Assembly (NCBI GenBank): GCA_011037195.1
Contig: JAAEAF010002645.1
Span: forward strand, 1-64,000
Direction of reading: 5' to 3'
Length of the DNA stretch: 64,000 bases
Source of the DNA: Triatoma infestans
Lineage: Eukaryota > Arthropoda > Insecta > Hemiptera > Reduviidae
Made by a program: the position numbers and the translations under genes
In this document: positions 35,690-47,960 of the stretch, in pieces
How the letters are laid out: each line of letters opens with the position of its first letter
Numbering within the stretch: the stretch's first letter is position 1
The notes under the pieces: model-generated
The model's database searches: none
Told to the model about the DNA's origin: nothing
What the model saw: only the letters and a program-made list of their open reading frames with translations

Positions 35690-37480
35690 TACTCTTCTTC
35701 TTCTTTCCTGGCTCTACAACCAGTGTTTTGGATCTTGGCCTCCTTAATATATATCCGCCAGTCGTCCCTATTTTTAGCGGCCGCCATCCAGTTCCGCAGT
35801 CCGAGGATGTTCCTCGCGTCCTGGGCAATTCCATCATGCCAACGCAATCTGGGTCTCCCAACCTCCGTTTCCTATCCGGGGTCTCGCGCAGCAGTTTGGA
35901 AGGAATTTCGTCGGCACTCAGCCTTGCCACATGGCCCGCCCATCTCAGTCTGTTTTACCTGATCCAAGCTACTACTGGGGGCTCCTTCTTTAGAATATAC
36001 AGTTCTCTATTCTTTCTACGTCGCCAGATCGTATCTTCACATACTAGGGCATAGATTTTGCGCAGTAGCTTCCTTTCAAACACCTGCAGACGGTGTTCGT
36101 CGGTCTTTGAAATGGTCCAGGTTTCTGAGGCGTATGCCAATACAGGCCGAATAAGGGTCTTGTTCCTATGTTTGGTGCCCCTTGTTAATACTTTACTTTT
36201 GAAGTGCTTATTTAGGCCGAAGTAGCACCTATTAGCCAACATCAACCTCCTTCCTATTTCCTGAGATACGTCATTGTCTGCCGTCACAAGGGATCCCAGG
36301 TAAACAAATTCAGCAACATTTTCAAATTTAAAGTTGCCTATGCAGAGTGGCTCTTTTACTGTTGGGTAGGTAGAGAAGAATTTTGTTTTTTCCTCATTGA
36401 CCATCAAACCCAATCTCCTGCCGTTGGCTTCAATGCTCAGGAAAGCACTCTTTATAGCGTCGACAGTACTACCCACAACGTCTATGTCATCCGCATACGC
36501 TAAGAGCTGCACGGATTTATGGAAAATGGTTCCGGAGGTTTGGATACCCGACTGATGGAGGTCTGATCACCCTTTCGAGTGCCAGGTTGAAAAGCAAGCA
36601 GGCCAATGCATCACCTTACCTTAATCCGGTTCTCGATTGGAATTGCGAGGAGATGTTCGACTGTATCCGCACAACGCAGTGAACATTCGACATACTCATC
36701 GCAAGGAGGCGGACCAGCTTCATTGGTATATTCATTTCGATCATAGCCTTATACAGCTCACACCTATTTACAATATCGTAAACGGCTTTAAAATCTATGA
36801 ATAGGTGGTATGTTAAGCTGATATTCCCGTCCCCTTTCTAGGATCATCCTCAAATTGAAAATCTGATCAATGGTCGATTTACCCTTTCTGAATCCGCTCT
36901 GGTATCGACCTAATATCCTCTCAACATAAGGAAGCAATCTCTGAAAAAGGATGTTCGATAAAATTTTATAGGCGGTCGGGAATAACGAAATGCCTCTATA
37001 ATTGCCGCAATCTAGTTCATCACCTTTCTGTGAATAGGGCAAATTATAGTCTCACACCGTTCTTTTGGTAACCTCTCATTCGTCCATATAGAATTGGAAA
37101 ACTTTTATCAGTTCATGTCCTCCACATTTAAAAAGTTCAGCTGGCAGGCTGTCTATGCCAGGGGCCTTGTTGTTTTTCAGCCTGCTCAAGGCCTCACAAA
37201 TCTCTTCTTCATCTGGGGGTTTAACTTCATCCTCCTGTGGTACCGCATTTAAATCGGATATTTCCTCAGAGACACTCCCATTCAAAAGGTCATCAAAATG
37301 CCTCTTCCATCTATTAAGAATGTCCAGTGGGTTCGATAAAAGGTGGACGCTCTCATCCCTGCAGGTAGTCAGGTGTGGCTTGAAAGGCTTATGTCCGCAG
37401 TTTTTTTTTTTCGATAGAAGCCCCTGCACTCGTTTTGGCTGCGATGTTTTTCTATGTGTGGTGGTATACGGTACTGTCAA
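35690..37480 (-). mobile_element. RTE-like LINE, 5'-truncated reverse transcriptase
   Basis: Read on the minus strand: a linker-to-RT region with LSRLKNNKAPGIDSLPAELFK (37230-37160) and CGNYRGISLFPTAYKILSNIL (37020-36960). Next comes YQSGFRKGKSTIDQIFNLR (36915-36855), then the palm LLAYADDIDVVGS (36505-36470) and VAEFVYLGSLVTADNDV. After that are YASETWTISKTDEHRL and a C-terminal tail (ARLSADEIPSKLLRETPDRK and GCRARKEEE). A 3' GAA repeat appears as CTTCTTCTTC near 35695. Stops and frameshifts break it into at least four frames. The endonuclease half is missing. The intact YADD within a broken gene marks a fairly recent relic. Confidence 0.8.
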
Positions 37481-38879
37481 ACAACTGAGAAGTTTTTACT
37501 GTCACAAATCCTCAATAATTTAACATACACTTCTCAGAATTGAACAAAACAAAAACGAAAAAATCAACACACTTTGTTAATTACAATTTTTATAAGTTCA
37601 GTAAGAGATAGCCGCATGAATGTTTCAAAGAAAATTCTTTTTGATTTTTTTAAATTAAAGTGTTTAATGCTAATAACAATTAAAGCTGGAAGTAGCTATA
37701 ACTTTAACACGAAATAATTAGGCATAGCTCAGATAAGGTGATTAATATTTGCAATGATAATTGTGTAGCTGATTTGCGCATTATGATGATCATAAATAGT
37801 GATTGTGATTGACATTTTTTTTAAGTTTATCTGTTGAAAATCTTAATTCGCCAAAAGATAAACATCAGTATACTTTGAATAAGAAAAAAAAAGTATTATA
37901 TAGTAAGTACACCATACAAAACTACTCGTATAATTATAAAGTAGAATATACCGCATAGCAACATTAAATTTCTTGCTATTACAGACTAGCTAAATAGTTT
38001 AATTGTTGATCGCAAAACTGATTTATATTTAGGGGGGAAAAAAAGCTAGAGACAAGCCACAGTATATATAAGAAGGACGTGGGGGGGCCTTACGAGACTT
38101 TGTTTAAACCCCAGTTTGTCACGTTATAGGCCAATTACAGTAAATTGTTTACGGCAAACTACATGGGGAAGTGGTAGGGAGACCTCGCCATGTCATTTTC
38201 AGCTATTACTCCCACCCCACCTACCCAAGTCGGTTCTTGTCTTAACTACATGTCGGCAGTATGCTGTTAAGCGATTCATATTGTCCAAATAGGTCAGCTG
38301 CTAAAGAAAATGAATTAACAGCTATTATTTAAAGAATTATGTATATTTTTTATACTTATATTTTTCTATTTGTTCTTAGTTGTATTCAAAACAGCAAAAA
38401 CTGGAAGGAAAAAATAATAAATACTTATTCGTCTAATTATTGGTGATGTAATAAATAGAATGGCCTCTTGAAGACTTTTTCGCAAAACGGCCATCAATCG
38501 CCATTGCTGATGCCAGCCTATAAAACGCTTGTATTTCACTATACTCAACCTTCAACGAGTTCTTAATCCCCTTAAACACGTCCACTGCATTTGTATGGAC
38601 GAATGAGCTACAACTTCCACTTAGAAGTTGTTTCCAGTTCCCATTAAGAACTAAGAGAAATGGGATAAATACCCGACAATCCGAAAACATTAACCTTGAA
38701 GGATTAACAAACATCACCTGAAGAGCTAAAGGAATACTTGAAGGATTCTTAACAAACGACCAAGAAGAAAACAGATACTCAAGCATTCAACAGCTTACTG
38801 CTCAAAGAGTATTCAACAAAATCTCTGCAAATTTCTCTAAGCCAAATGTCCTTCTATAGGTCAGAGAGTTCTTGACCTA
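37481..38879. other. AT-rich stretch, nothing recognised
   Basis: No supported gene. A 117-codon minus frame at 38433-38786 has no recognisable domain and partly overlaps sequence that looks repetitive. Confidence 0.4.
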
Positions 38880-39025
38880 CTAGCCAATCAACCTTTAAAA
38901 CAAGCAGGAGTACTAAGTCGCTACACCGCTCAACAAGCTGAGCTATCTAACTAGCCAAAGCTACCATTCTACATCACCCACCAACATCATCACACTTCGT
39001 TCGGTCACGCTCTCATTTTACACTT
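38880..39025 (+). repeat. Dispersed repeat, second copy
   Basis: ACAAGCAGGAGTACTAAGTC, then GCTCAACAAGCTGAGC, CTAACTAGCC, CACTTCGTTCGGTCACGCTC. This is a diverged copy of 34780-34935. Confidence 0.5.
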
Positions 39026-39139
39026 TATCCTTATGAAATATGTTTTCTATGTCTAATTTGTTCTATATCTATCTTTTGTTTCAATATCTAATTTGTGAAA
39101 TATGTTAAATATAATTGTTGTGGTGGTTGGTTCCGCAGA

Positions 39140-39435
39140 GATGGAAAGCAACAGAGACATTTTCCGTGGTAGCCTGCTTCATTTTGTGGTCATCGACCGG
39201 TTTCGGGCGTTCGCCCATCTTCAGGATGCGTTATTCAGACAGTGTGATAACACAGACTTGCACAGAGCAGAGTTAGTTTTCACACTCTGCTCTGAAAACT
39301 ATCTCTGCTCTATTTAGGCTATTTAGATAAACGCTGTAAAGATTATTGCCTGAAGATTCTCAGATGAGCAAACGTTCTAAACCGGTCGGTGATCACAAAA
39401 TTCGAAGCTCACATGGAAAAGATCTCTGATGTTCA
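39140..39435. repeat. Inverted-repeat element with ACCGGT motifs
   Basis: The left arm (GTGGTCATCGACCGGTTTCG, CGTTCGCCCATCTTCAGG) is mirrored at 39353-39405 (CCTGAAGATTCTCAGATGAG, AACCGGTCGGTGATCACAA). The outer arms pair too. The ACCGGTTT...CATCTTCAG word order is reminiscent of Penelope-type termini, but no coding part is present. Confidence 0.5.
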
Positions 39436-39439
39436 ATAC

Positions 39440-40545
39440 ATCAAGTTGAATCAAAACCACTGGAGCCGTTTAGAAAAAAAAAAAAAATTAATAAAAATGG
39501 TAAAAATGAAACTATTAAGCATCTAATTTTGAGTAAAACTTTTAAGGACACAGAAGATTTCCCAAGTTTGATTTTTTTGTATTAATTATTCCACAAACAT
39601 ATAGGTAAATTTCTTATATTTCCAAAGAAACTGAAAACGATAGTGTCAAAGTGAAACAAGGTGAAGACACAATTTCTCTTACAGGAATAAGAAATTAAAT
39701 AATAATTTAGAATTTTATATAATAAAATTATTCTATATCTATTGTCCAGTGTTAATTACCTATCATAAAAATAAAATAAAAATTGCGAAAAGATAGTATT
39801 TATAAACAAAATTGGTTAAACAATATCCTGAGGGAATGTAATGTTTACTAAATGTTACAAATGAACAATTACCCAGGGGAATTGTATATGTTTTCCAGTT
39901 TTGTTTAGGGTGACGGAAAACAGTTTAACGGAAAATGGTATATTCGTGTGTTTGGAAAAACAATTCCCATTGCTTCAGTTGTACTCTTAGACATTGTAGC
40001 TACAGTTCAACTACATATGTTACGTTTAAATCTCATCGGGATTCTACTCGACGATAAAATAAAATTCTACGACAAACTGAATTGTTTATATATGTATATT
40101 ATATATAGTAACTTACAGAATCAAAGTAACGTATAGAAATAAAGAAAATTTATCTAAAGTAACAAAAATAAAACAAAAATATCTTTTTCTAGAATCACAA
40201 TAATTATTGGACTTATGCATGTTCTATAAATATTTATAACGATATGTTAGAGATAACACTTAATCAAAATCAAGTGGGGCTGCTCAATTAAATTGAGGTG
40301 CTCCAACACACAGCGTACTCATCAATCCGTACACATAGCAAAAAGGGATAATACCTAACCATAAAAATTTAAAATATAAGGATGTCCTAATGTCCAATGT
40401 CAAATAAAAGAACTAACATGTATAGATGACATAAAGTGCATCCAAGTCTAAATATATACATTAAGTTTATCTATAAATATGCTGGGAAATAATTCCCAGG
40501 GAGTCAACTAAAATATTCTCCACTAAAGGAGCTATGTCTTTAAGG
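39440..40545. other. AT-rich stretch, nothing recognised
   Basis: No supported gene or repeat. Confidence 0.4.
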
Positions 40546-40550
40546 CTAAT

Positions 40551-40900
40551 TTAATTTACCTTGTCGAAAAAGTCCAAGGTTGTCTTAGGCACCACACCTC
40601 TGGCACCAAACCACAAGCCATGCACCTTGTACTCCCTGACCCCGAACTGATCCTTAAATTTCTCCTTATAAAAAAGAATACATTTTTCGTAAATGGCCAT
40701 TTTCTCCTCATCTATTTTCTCGTCCTGTTTCGGATCTTTAGTCTCAAAACGGATGGTCGGATCCAAAATATACGCTACATTGCGGGCATTGTCAAATGCT
40801 ATAATATCAGCGTATTCTATAAGCTTCGATAATTTTTAGCCACGGTTGTTTATAGTTTATAGCCTCCTTTGAAGAATGGATAGCCTGCTTTCTTCTACCC
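40551..40900 (-). mobile_element. LINE C-terminal nuclease-like fragment (R2/R4-type)
   Basis: The minus strand reads YADIIAFDNARNVAYILDPT then IRFET (40820-40735), followed by EKMAIYEKCILFYKEKFKD and HGLWFGARGVVPKTTLDFF. ADII..D...YILDPT.RFE has the D...D-x-T-x-R-F-E layout of restriction-like (PD-(D/E)XK) nuclease domains at the C-terminus of site-specific LINEs. A frameshift lies near 40825; upstream sequence (IPLLWGRRKQA near 40900) continues the protein. No RT is left. Confidence 0.55.
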
Positions 40901-41284
40901 CATAGCAGAGGTATCCATCTCTTTATATTCACATGGAAACACAAAGCCACAGAAGTATTTTTTGATGAAATTATCATTATCCCTAGAGAGCCATGATATG
41001 AGATCCTACCAGTTTCCAGTTGCCAACAATAACTATTCTATTAACAAATTTCATATATTAATCAGGCCTAATAACAAATAAGCTGGCTTAACCATAACTG
41101 TACTGATAACAAATGGATCATAATTAACAAACAATTTTATTTGCCCGAAATAACCTCTACAGAAGTGAGTGAATAGAGGCATCTCTTTAGCTTGGAGGAA
41201 ATATTGGTGCATGAAATTTATGTTCAAGACTAGCGTGCCTCTGATACTCAAATTGTTTGCCTACCAGAGACGTATTGTTCCCTG

Positions 41285-41660
41285 TCTGACTTACAACGCA
41301 TAAAGCTGGTCGCTTTACCATCTTCGGGTCACACAGAGAGCCATATAAAGAAGTATATTGTCGGAAAAAGAGCCGTCAGAATAAGATAAAGAATATAGAC
41401 TTGAAGAAAGTGACTAGCCTGGAAAACATTGCCAAAATAGTTAAAAATATTAAATGGCAATGGATAGGGTACATTAAAAGGCAACCAGAGGAATGCTTAT
41501 GCGTATCATTAGATCAAAAAAGAAGAAGAGGAAGGCAACACATGAAATGGCACGAAGGAAGTGGTGGAAAAGTGTGGCGCTAATTGGATGAGACAAGAGG
41601 GAGCAAACCGTAGGAAGAACTGGCAGAGGTTTTTGCCCAGAAATGGGCCTAGTTCCAATT
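41285..41660 (+). mobile_element. LINE 3' end fragment (RT tail)
   Basis: The frame 41401-41583 gives IKWQWIGYIKRQPEE and RRRGRQHMKWHEGSG; past its stop, ANRRKNWQRFLP-like codons continue. This is the usual C-terminus of an RTE-like 'endonuclease-reverse transcriptase'. It ends in an AT-rich tail near 41660. Confidence 0.6.
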
Positions 41661-41989
41661 TATTTATTAATTTATTTTTTATTTTAATCAACTTCACTTC
41701 ATTTTATCTGTTTATTTTGTTTAAATGATAGCGACAGAAAGAAATTTAATTTTAGTTTTTATTTATTAAACAAAAAATTCAACAATTTTGATTTATTTTA
41801 TTTAAAAAATATGTTGTGAAACCCCAATTTACATAATTACATGTCTATAGTTTTTCAAACTCTTAATAATAACGCGTCTTCTTATATTTATTTGTAATTG
41901 AACTAATTATTAGTTCGATTCCTTTTTTAATGTTGTAGTGACAAACTAGATTTTGATTGAATTTGCTCAGGCGTGGATTCCCATCTTTA

Positions 41990-42852
41990 ATACTTTATGG
42001 ATTGCGCCATAGACATAAAATTAAGGAGAACATAATGAAAAGCTAAAGTCTCCAGGTCTAAGAAAACTTTTTAACTGAAAATTATGAATTCTACAATTGA
42101 ATAATGAATGGAACAATTTTATTTTGTTCCATTAATATAAACGGCCAAATACAAAATGGCAGATTTACATTGAATCTTGCTAATAATCTTTTGCGTTCTT
42201 TTTCAACAATGGAATGAAAATTCTGAATTTTTTGTCTTGATAGCTTATGTTATTAATAACTTGATTTTTCGCATCTTTTTTATAACAAATTTTTTATCGC
42301 ACAATTTGATAATTTATATAATACCTACGGAGGGAAAATTAGTAAAAAAAATTAAGCCAATCGGAAATTTAGAGTTATCATGTTGACCACGCCCACATTA
42401 GACATCTTTACGTCTAAACTGTGTTTGGTTAATTATTTATAGCTAATTCATTATTTGAAAAAACTAGTTTAGAATTTTGTTTACTAATTTATCCTCCGTA
42501 GGTATTTGATAAGTTATCATATTGTGCAATAAAAATTTATTATAAAAAAATTGCAAAAAAAATCAAGTTATTTATAACACAAGCTATCACGGAAAAAAAA
42601 TTCAGAATTTATATTCCATTGTTGAAAAAAAAGGCAAAACAGAATTAGTAAGATTCATTGTAAGTCCGCCATTTTGTATTTGGGCGTTTATACCAGGGAC
42701 AAAATAAAATTGATGTTAAACATCCACAATAAAATTTCTCCAAAGAATTCATAATATTCAGTTAAAAAACTTTTCTCATATCTGAAGTTTTTAGCTATTC
42801 ATTATGTTGCTCTTAATTTTATGTATGTGGCGCGGTCCACAAAATATTGAAA
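41990..42852. mobile_element. Large foldback/MITE-like inverted repeat
   Basis: About 860 bp forming one long inverted repeat around 42400. Left arm words (GCGCCATAGACATAAAATTA, CAAATACAAAATGGC, AATACCTACGGAGG) reappear complementary on the right (CCTCCGTAGGTATT near 42495, GCCATTTTGTATTTG near 42668, TAATTTTATGTATGTGGCGC near 42815). The loop region holds ACCACGCCCACATTAGACAT. There is no coding capacity. Confidence 0.75.
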
Positions 42853-43890
42853 GAGTACTATCTGTGGAGATATTTATTTTTTTTGGCATTAGCTTCTAAG
42901 CTATTTCTGCCATGCATTGTATATTATATATATATTCTCTAACTATATTTTGGGCAAAATAGATTAACATCCAACATAATCAAATCTGTCAGACCATCTA
43001 GCCTCAGTCCTATCAACATCCTTCATTCTATCTTTAGATCCTTCATATTTCTTACATTTTCAACTTTTCTACTTACACCTATAGATTACCGATTGATACC
43101 AATAAATACATCCATACAAGCTTATATACCAATAAATACTCGCATTCTAATAAATACATTCATTCTAACCACAATCATTTCATGCCTAAAATAATATGGG
43201 TTGGAGTACTCGATATTCCTCGCACCCCTTTTTCTTAAAACTAAGTTAAAATTATTTACACTATTTACACAACAATCACTCTCCCATTCGCACAGGTGCC
43301 GGGGTAGCCAATCCCAGCTCAGACCCTGCCCTCCAAGAGAAGGTGGCTCCTAAAATTAAAAAGTGCAGGAAGACTTCCTACACGACCAAAAGTTGCCACC
43401 CCTGGCCGGTATTGGTCCCCCCCACACTCATTCATACAGTCATTCATTCTAGTTCTAATTTAAACTAATCCTAAACATTCACTCTAAAAAGTACTTCCAT
43501 ACTAATAAATACAGACATACTATCATAAAATAAAAACTTGATAAATACTATAAACATTACATACATACTTTGAATTTCGTCACAAACACTGTGTTACACA
43601 CACACGCATATATATATACACGTACACAAACACACTTCTCATAGATATGAATAAGTAAGTAAATGAAATATACGCCACTGCAGCTAGATGTCCAACGCAC
43701 TATATCGGATATCATCAATAAGTTAATCTGTGAAGATAAAATAAAAAACTATGTAAGAGCTAATTTCAAAATCTAGTTTCTCGCTACCACATTAAAAAAA
43801 AAAAAAAAAGAATCGAACTAATTATTAATGCCATTAAACAAATAAATTATGGAAAGCAGAAGCATTATATATTAGAGTTCAAAAATCTAG
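42853..43890. other. Unassigned stretch with microsatellites
   Basis: No supported gene. It has TA/CA-rich short repeats (43600-43630), a GC-rich island near 43290-43440 with GCACAGGTGCCGGGGTAGCC that may belong to an unrecognised repeat, and an A-run at 43794-43809. Confidence 0.4.
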
Positions 43891-43914
43891 AGACATTGTA
43901 TATATCCAATCATT

Positions 43915-44080
43915 GGTTACAAAAAGAAATAGAATGTGGAAATTTAGAGATCTCACACACCGGGACCATTTTCTAAAAACCATTTTTTTGGACTCACGGT
44001 ACCACAAAACGTGTATTTCCAGTGAATATTTGTTATCGAACAGATACAATTACATTACAATACTTGCTCTTACTAAGGGG
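43915..44080 (+). mobile_element. Dispersed TIR repeat, copy 4 (end fragment)
   Basis: Contains the end paragraph only: CACACCGGGACCATTTTCTA, TTTTTTTGGACTCACGG, GTGTATTTCCAGTGAA, then TTGCTCTTACTAAGGG. Confidence 0.5.
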
Positions 44081-44204
44081 GTTCTTGGGGGCAGTTTGGG
44101 GGGTTCTGGGGGTGTTGAAAACGTAAAAAATATTCTTCGCATGTTGCAACCATCATATGAAAGATACCATTTAAATTTTTCTTTCTTAAACTTTTGACAT
44201 GAAG

Positions 44205-44559
44205 TATGGATACTCGAACTTCATCAAATACAAAATATTCCGACTTAGTGCCAAATAGCAATTTGTCAAGAGTTATTAAAGTAGAGTATAAAAGTGTGCT
44301 TGGATAATTTTGATTATATTAAGGAAAAACCACTTATAACATATAGTGAATTCATTGAATATTGAATATGGTATCAGTGCTGCTATCTATTAGAAGTAGA
44401 CACAAGTAGCAATGTAAACAGAGTGAACTAAAAATTTAATTAAATTTACTTAAAACGAGAAACAAACTTGAAAAATTAATACAAATAATAAAGAACAACA
44501 AGTTTTAATTTTGTCACATAAAGCAATGACAGATATTATTCACAAATATTTATAAAAAA
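44205..44559. other. Short AT-rich spacer
   Basis: Nothing recognised. Confidence 0.4.
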
Positions 44560-45268
44560 ATAACACTCACACGACTTTCCCTTACTGCGAAATAGCAAAT
44601 TTTCTTCGCACTTACAATTCTTATTACTGTTTTAAAACCGTCGGCATTTTTATGGAGAAAATCAGAAATAACTGAAAAACCTATTCAAAAAAAATCGCAC
44701 TTCCCGGTCAACCGATTTTCTTCAAACTGGGAATTTTGGCAACTTATATAATTCTAATTAATATTATTTAGTTCACAGAATTGTATAGCACACTGTTGAA
44801 CTGAAATAGCACTTGAGAGGAAATCATAACCCCACCCCTCCACCATAAGTGCCCTTAAATGAATTTTCCCGGAGAAATGTTTTAAATAAAAGTTGTAGCT
44901 ATTTGTAGGTATAGTTGATATATCAAATTTAAAGAAAATCGTTAGAGCCGTTTTTGAAAAATTACAAAAACCAAAAAAAAAAAACCTATTCAGTAAAATG
45001 GCACTTCCGGTTAATGGATTTGGCCCAGAATCTTTGTGTCTGATGCTATGGTACTATCTAAACGGAATACCAAGTTTGATTTTCCTGCAACTTTACGTTT
45101 TTGAGATATTCTTTTCACACACACACACACACACACACCATTTTCTAAAATCCACTTTTTTGTACTCAGGGAATCTTAAAACATGCATTTCCGGTGAAAA
45201 CGCAATTTTGAAAATCTGTCACAATTGCAATACTGCCTCTTACTATTTATTAGTAAGAGGAAAGTAAT
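44560..45268 (+). mobile_element. Dispersed TIR repeat, copy 5
   Basis: Starts ACACTCACACGACTTTCCCT then TACT and ends CTCTTACTATTTATTAGTAA then GAGGAAAGT. Internal landmarks are 'cacttcccggtcaaccgatt', 'ccaccataagtgccc', 'cacttccggttaatgg', 'taaacggaataccaagtttg' and a CA tract at 45117-45138. This is one of the better-preserved copies. Confidence 0.6.
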
Positions 45269-45762
45269 AACGCGTAATTTCCAATGAAAGGCGCGAAGGG
45301 TATACTAAATATAGCTGAATTCAAGACATTCTGGTTATGCAGGTGTAGCATAACTCCGCATAATATAAAGAATCAGAATAAAAAGAATATCTGGTATGAT
45401 TTTCAATGAAATGCGCGAAGGGTATACTAAATATAGATGAATTCAAGACATTTTGGTTATGCGGGTGTAGCATAACTTCCACATAATATAAAGAATCAGA
45501 AGAAAAAGAATATCTGGTATGATTTCCAATGAAAGGCGCGAAGGGTATACTAAATATAGATGAATTCAAGACATTTTGGTTATGCGGGTGTAGCATAACT
45601 TCCACATAATATAAAGAATCAGAAGAAAAAGAATATCTGGTATGATTTCCAATGAAAGGCGCGAAGGGTATACTAAATATAGATGAATTCAAGACATTTT
45701 GGTTATGCGGGTGTAGCATAACTTCCGCATAATATAAAGAATCAGAAGAAAAAAGTATCTCG
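45263..45762. repeat. 122-123-bp tandem repeat, four units
   Basis: CAATGAAAGGCGCGAAGGGT recurs at 45282, 45404, 45527 and 45650, giving periods of 122, 123 and 123 bp, with the intervening sequence (GAATTCAAGACATTTTGG, GGTGTAGCATAACTTC) nearly identical. Because 123 is divisible by 3, a repetitive minus-strand open frame spans it; that frame is not evidence of a gene. The array starts right at the end of the dispersed repeat copy. Confidence 0.92.
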
Positions 45763-45779
45763 TATGAAACACTAACCAA

Positions 45780-46675
45780 TTTACTTGGTTACATAATCGC
45801 TAGTTTATCGAACTCTTAATATATAACACTTTTTTCTTATTATAATTATTAATAGTTAAAACAAAGATTTATGTAGTAAGCTAATAATTTATATGACAAA
45901 TAAACTGAAAATGTTTGACAAAAAATAAGGGGAGAGGGGTTAATTATCATAATATACTTTTTTTATTCATTCTATCAGAAATTAGCACAATACTTAATTT
46001 TAGCCAGACCTTAATAATTCTGTTGAGTTAGTTATATTATTAGAATTAGTTCATATGTTATATATATATACACTCGTATAAGTTCATATGTTCTATATAT
46101 ATATATACTCGTATATAGGACCACTAAAAGTAGAGGAAATCCTTTCAAGACAATCCCAAGTATTGGAAGAAAATACTGTAAGGTGGATATATATCTGTAG
46201 ATTACCATTAGTGGTATACTCTAGTGGATGGTAAATATTTAAGCCTGGGACTAGTTCACTAGATAGAACATGTTGTACATATCTCAACATAACGTACACG
46301 TACCCACACATATACGTACAAACATACAGATACACATACAAACATTGTTGAAGAGAGCTTCGTTTACAAAATCTCTCTCAATCAAAAAGGATTAGTGTAT
46401 AGTGTAGTCCACCACCCCTCCCCATCCCCCAAAACAGATCAGGAGATTAGTAGGACATGCCTATCACACTATTCTTCTACTGTATACTGTTGTTTACTAG
46501 TAAAACCATACCAACTGGGCTCAACTTCTGACATAAAACATGAATTGGTTTTTACCATATAACCATTTCCCATTATCCATTTTAGCAAGTATTTATCTGT
46601 AATTTTTGTTAGAAATAATTTAGCACCATTAATGGCCGTTTTTTTTCCCCCCCACGTAGCATACATTATTAATTT
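45780..46675. other. AT-rich stretch, microsatellites
   Basis: Two nearly identical TA-rich blocks (46040-46120, each with TTCATATGTT then TATATATA and CTCGTATA). No gene. Confidence 0.5.
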
Positions 46676-46870
46676 CTTTCTCTTACAGTTATAAGAGGAA
46701 GTAATGTGAAATGTGTCAAATTTCCTACATTGAGTTTTCTTCGGAAATTTATGTTTTGAGGTACCCTGAGTGCAAATAAAGTACTTTTTGGTAACTGATC
46801 AGTATGTATGTGTGTTTCGTCAGTATATCTCAAGAAATCATTTTTAATGTACAGTCTATCTAAATTACAC
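46676..46870 (-). mobile_element. Dispersed TIR repeat, copy 6 (end fragment)
   Basis: Minus orientation: TTTCTCTTACAGTTATAAGA at the terminus, TTTTGAGGTACCCTGAGTGC, TATCTCAAGAAAT. Only the terminal paragraph is kept. Confidence 0.5.
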
Positions 46871-47189
46871 CTCATTTAACCATAAATTATTTAAATTCTC
46901 CTAACATTCCTTTCAATTGAGCTTTAGAATGAATAAATAATTTATTTCGATTCGGGCCGAACATATATCGTCTGCTCAAGATGCAAAGCTCTTAAAAAGA
47001 AGGTTTATATAATTTAGTGGTGCCTTACACTAACAATCTAATTGAGTCAAGAGTTACCTGATGTCAAAGTTATTGCTTCATCATTCAATCTTTATTATAA
47101 AAATCCCTCTATCTACTTTAGGTTTAAGAAGAAAATTATATGAAATTTGCTTTTTATAATCTATCACCATTGGATTTTTATGAATGAGT

Positions 47190-47700
47190 TCATAAATTAG
47201 TCTTAACGTTTAAAGGATAATTTTAAACGTCTTTGAAGTGATGCTTGTAGTGAAGTTTTTTCTTACGGTGTAAAAAGGAGGATCGACGATTATGCGAAGG
47301 ATTTTTGATTGAAGGGATTGGATACAGTAGAGATTAGAGCACTTTGGTTATCCATACAGGACGTGTCCCGCACTTCCAGATAGAAGCGAGCAGGGCTGTG
47401 TAGAGTATTTTCTTGTTTGAAAGACTTTAGTTTTGATCGTCTTTTGAGTAGTCTCTTCCGAAAGTTAAGTTTTTATCGCTTATGTGGAGTTTATGGATTC
47501 CAGGTAAGGTGTTTGTCAAGGTACTGGCCGAAATGTCGCACTTTGTCTGCCAAAGGAATAGGAATACGGTTCAGGTATATTGGACGGAGTAAAAGTATGC
47601 GATTCATAGTGAATGCTACTGTAATGGAATCGTTTGATGTGATTCCTGATGTAGTAGATGTCTTGAAGAGGGCGGAAGTTAGTTGAGAGATTTTGGAAGT
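47190..47700 (-). mobile_element. Jockey-clade RT fragment
   Basis: On the minus strand the sequence reads SITVAFTMNRILLLRPIYLN (47640-47575), RIPIPLADKVRHFGQYLDKH then LTWNP. Next come a KRLLKRRSKLK-like stretch, NTLHSPARFYLEVRDTSCMD and SALISTVSNPFNQKSFA (47340-47285). This is the RT thumb/C-terminal region of Jockey-type LINEs, with frameshifts. It is a dead, truncated relic. Confidence 0.6.
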
Positions 47701-47960
47701 TAGTGCATCTAATTATTAATACGGATTTTATAAAAATAAACTGTATTTTAACAATACTTTTAACGTATAAATCATAACTAATAACTAGCAATATACTTAG
47801 GAATAAATAGAAGATAAATAAGTAATAAATTAGAATGATAAAATAAACGAACTAAGATGCACTACTAAAAGATAATAAGTTTAAATGAAACTGTGTATAG
47901 TCGCGTAAACTGCTGCTCGTGTATATGGACGTGCTCGTATCGTCGTATAAGATATAATGA
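47628..47960. repeat. Dispersed repeat pair, copy A
   Basis: TGGAATCGTTTGATGTGATT through GTCTTGAAGAGGGCGGAAGT to ACTGCTGCTCG matches 63630-63930 in the same orientation with moderate divergence and indels. It is partly shared with the Jockey fragment and so is probably upstream LINE sequence. Confidence 0.7.

Noticed and set aside
38433..38786. 117-codon minus-strand open frame
   Set aside because: No recognisable domain, AT-rich composition, and no promoter or splice context.
45321..45779. 152-codon repetitive minus-strand frame
   Set aside because: A by-product of the 123-bp tandem repeat. The peptide is simply the repeat read four times.
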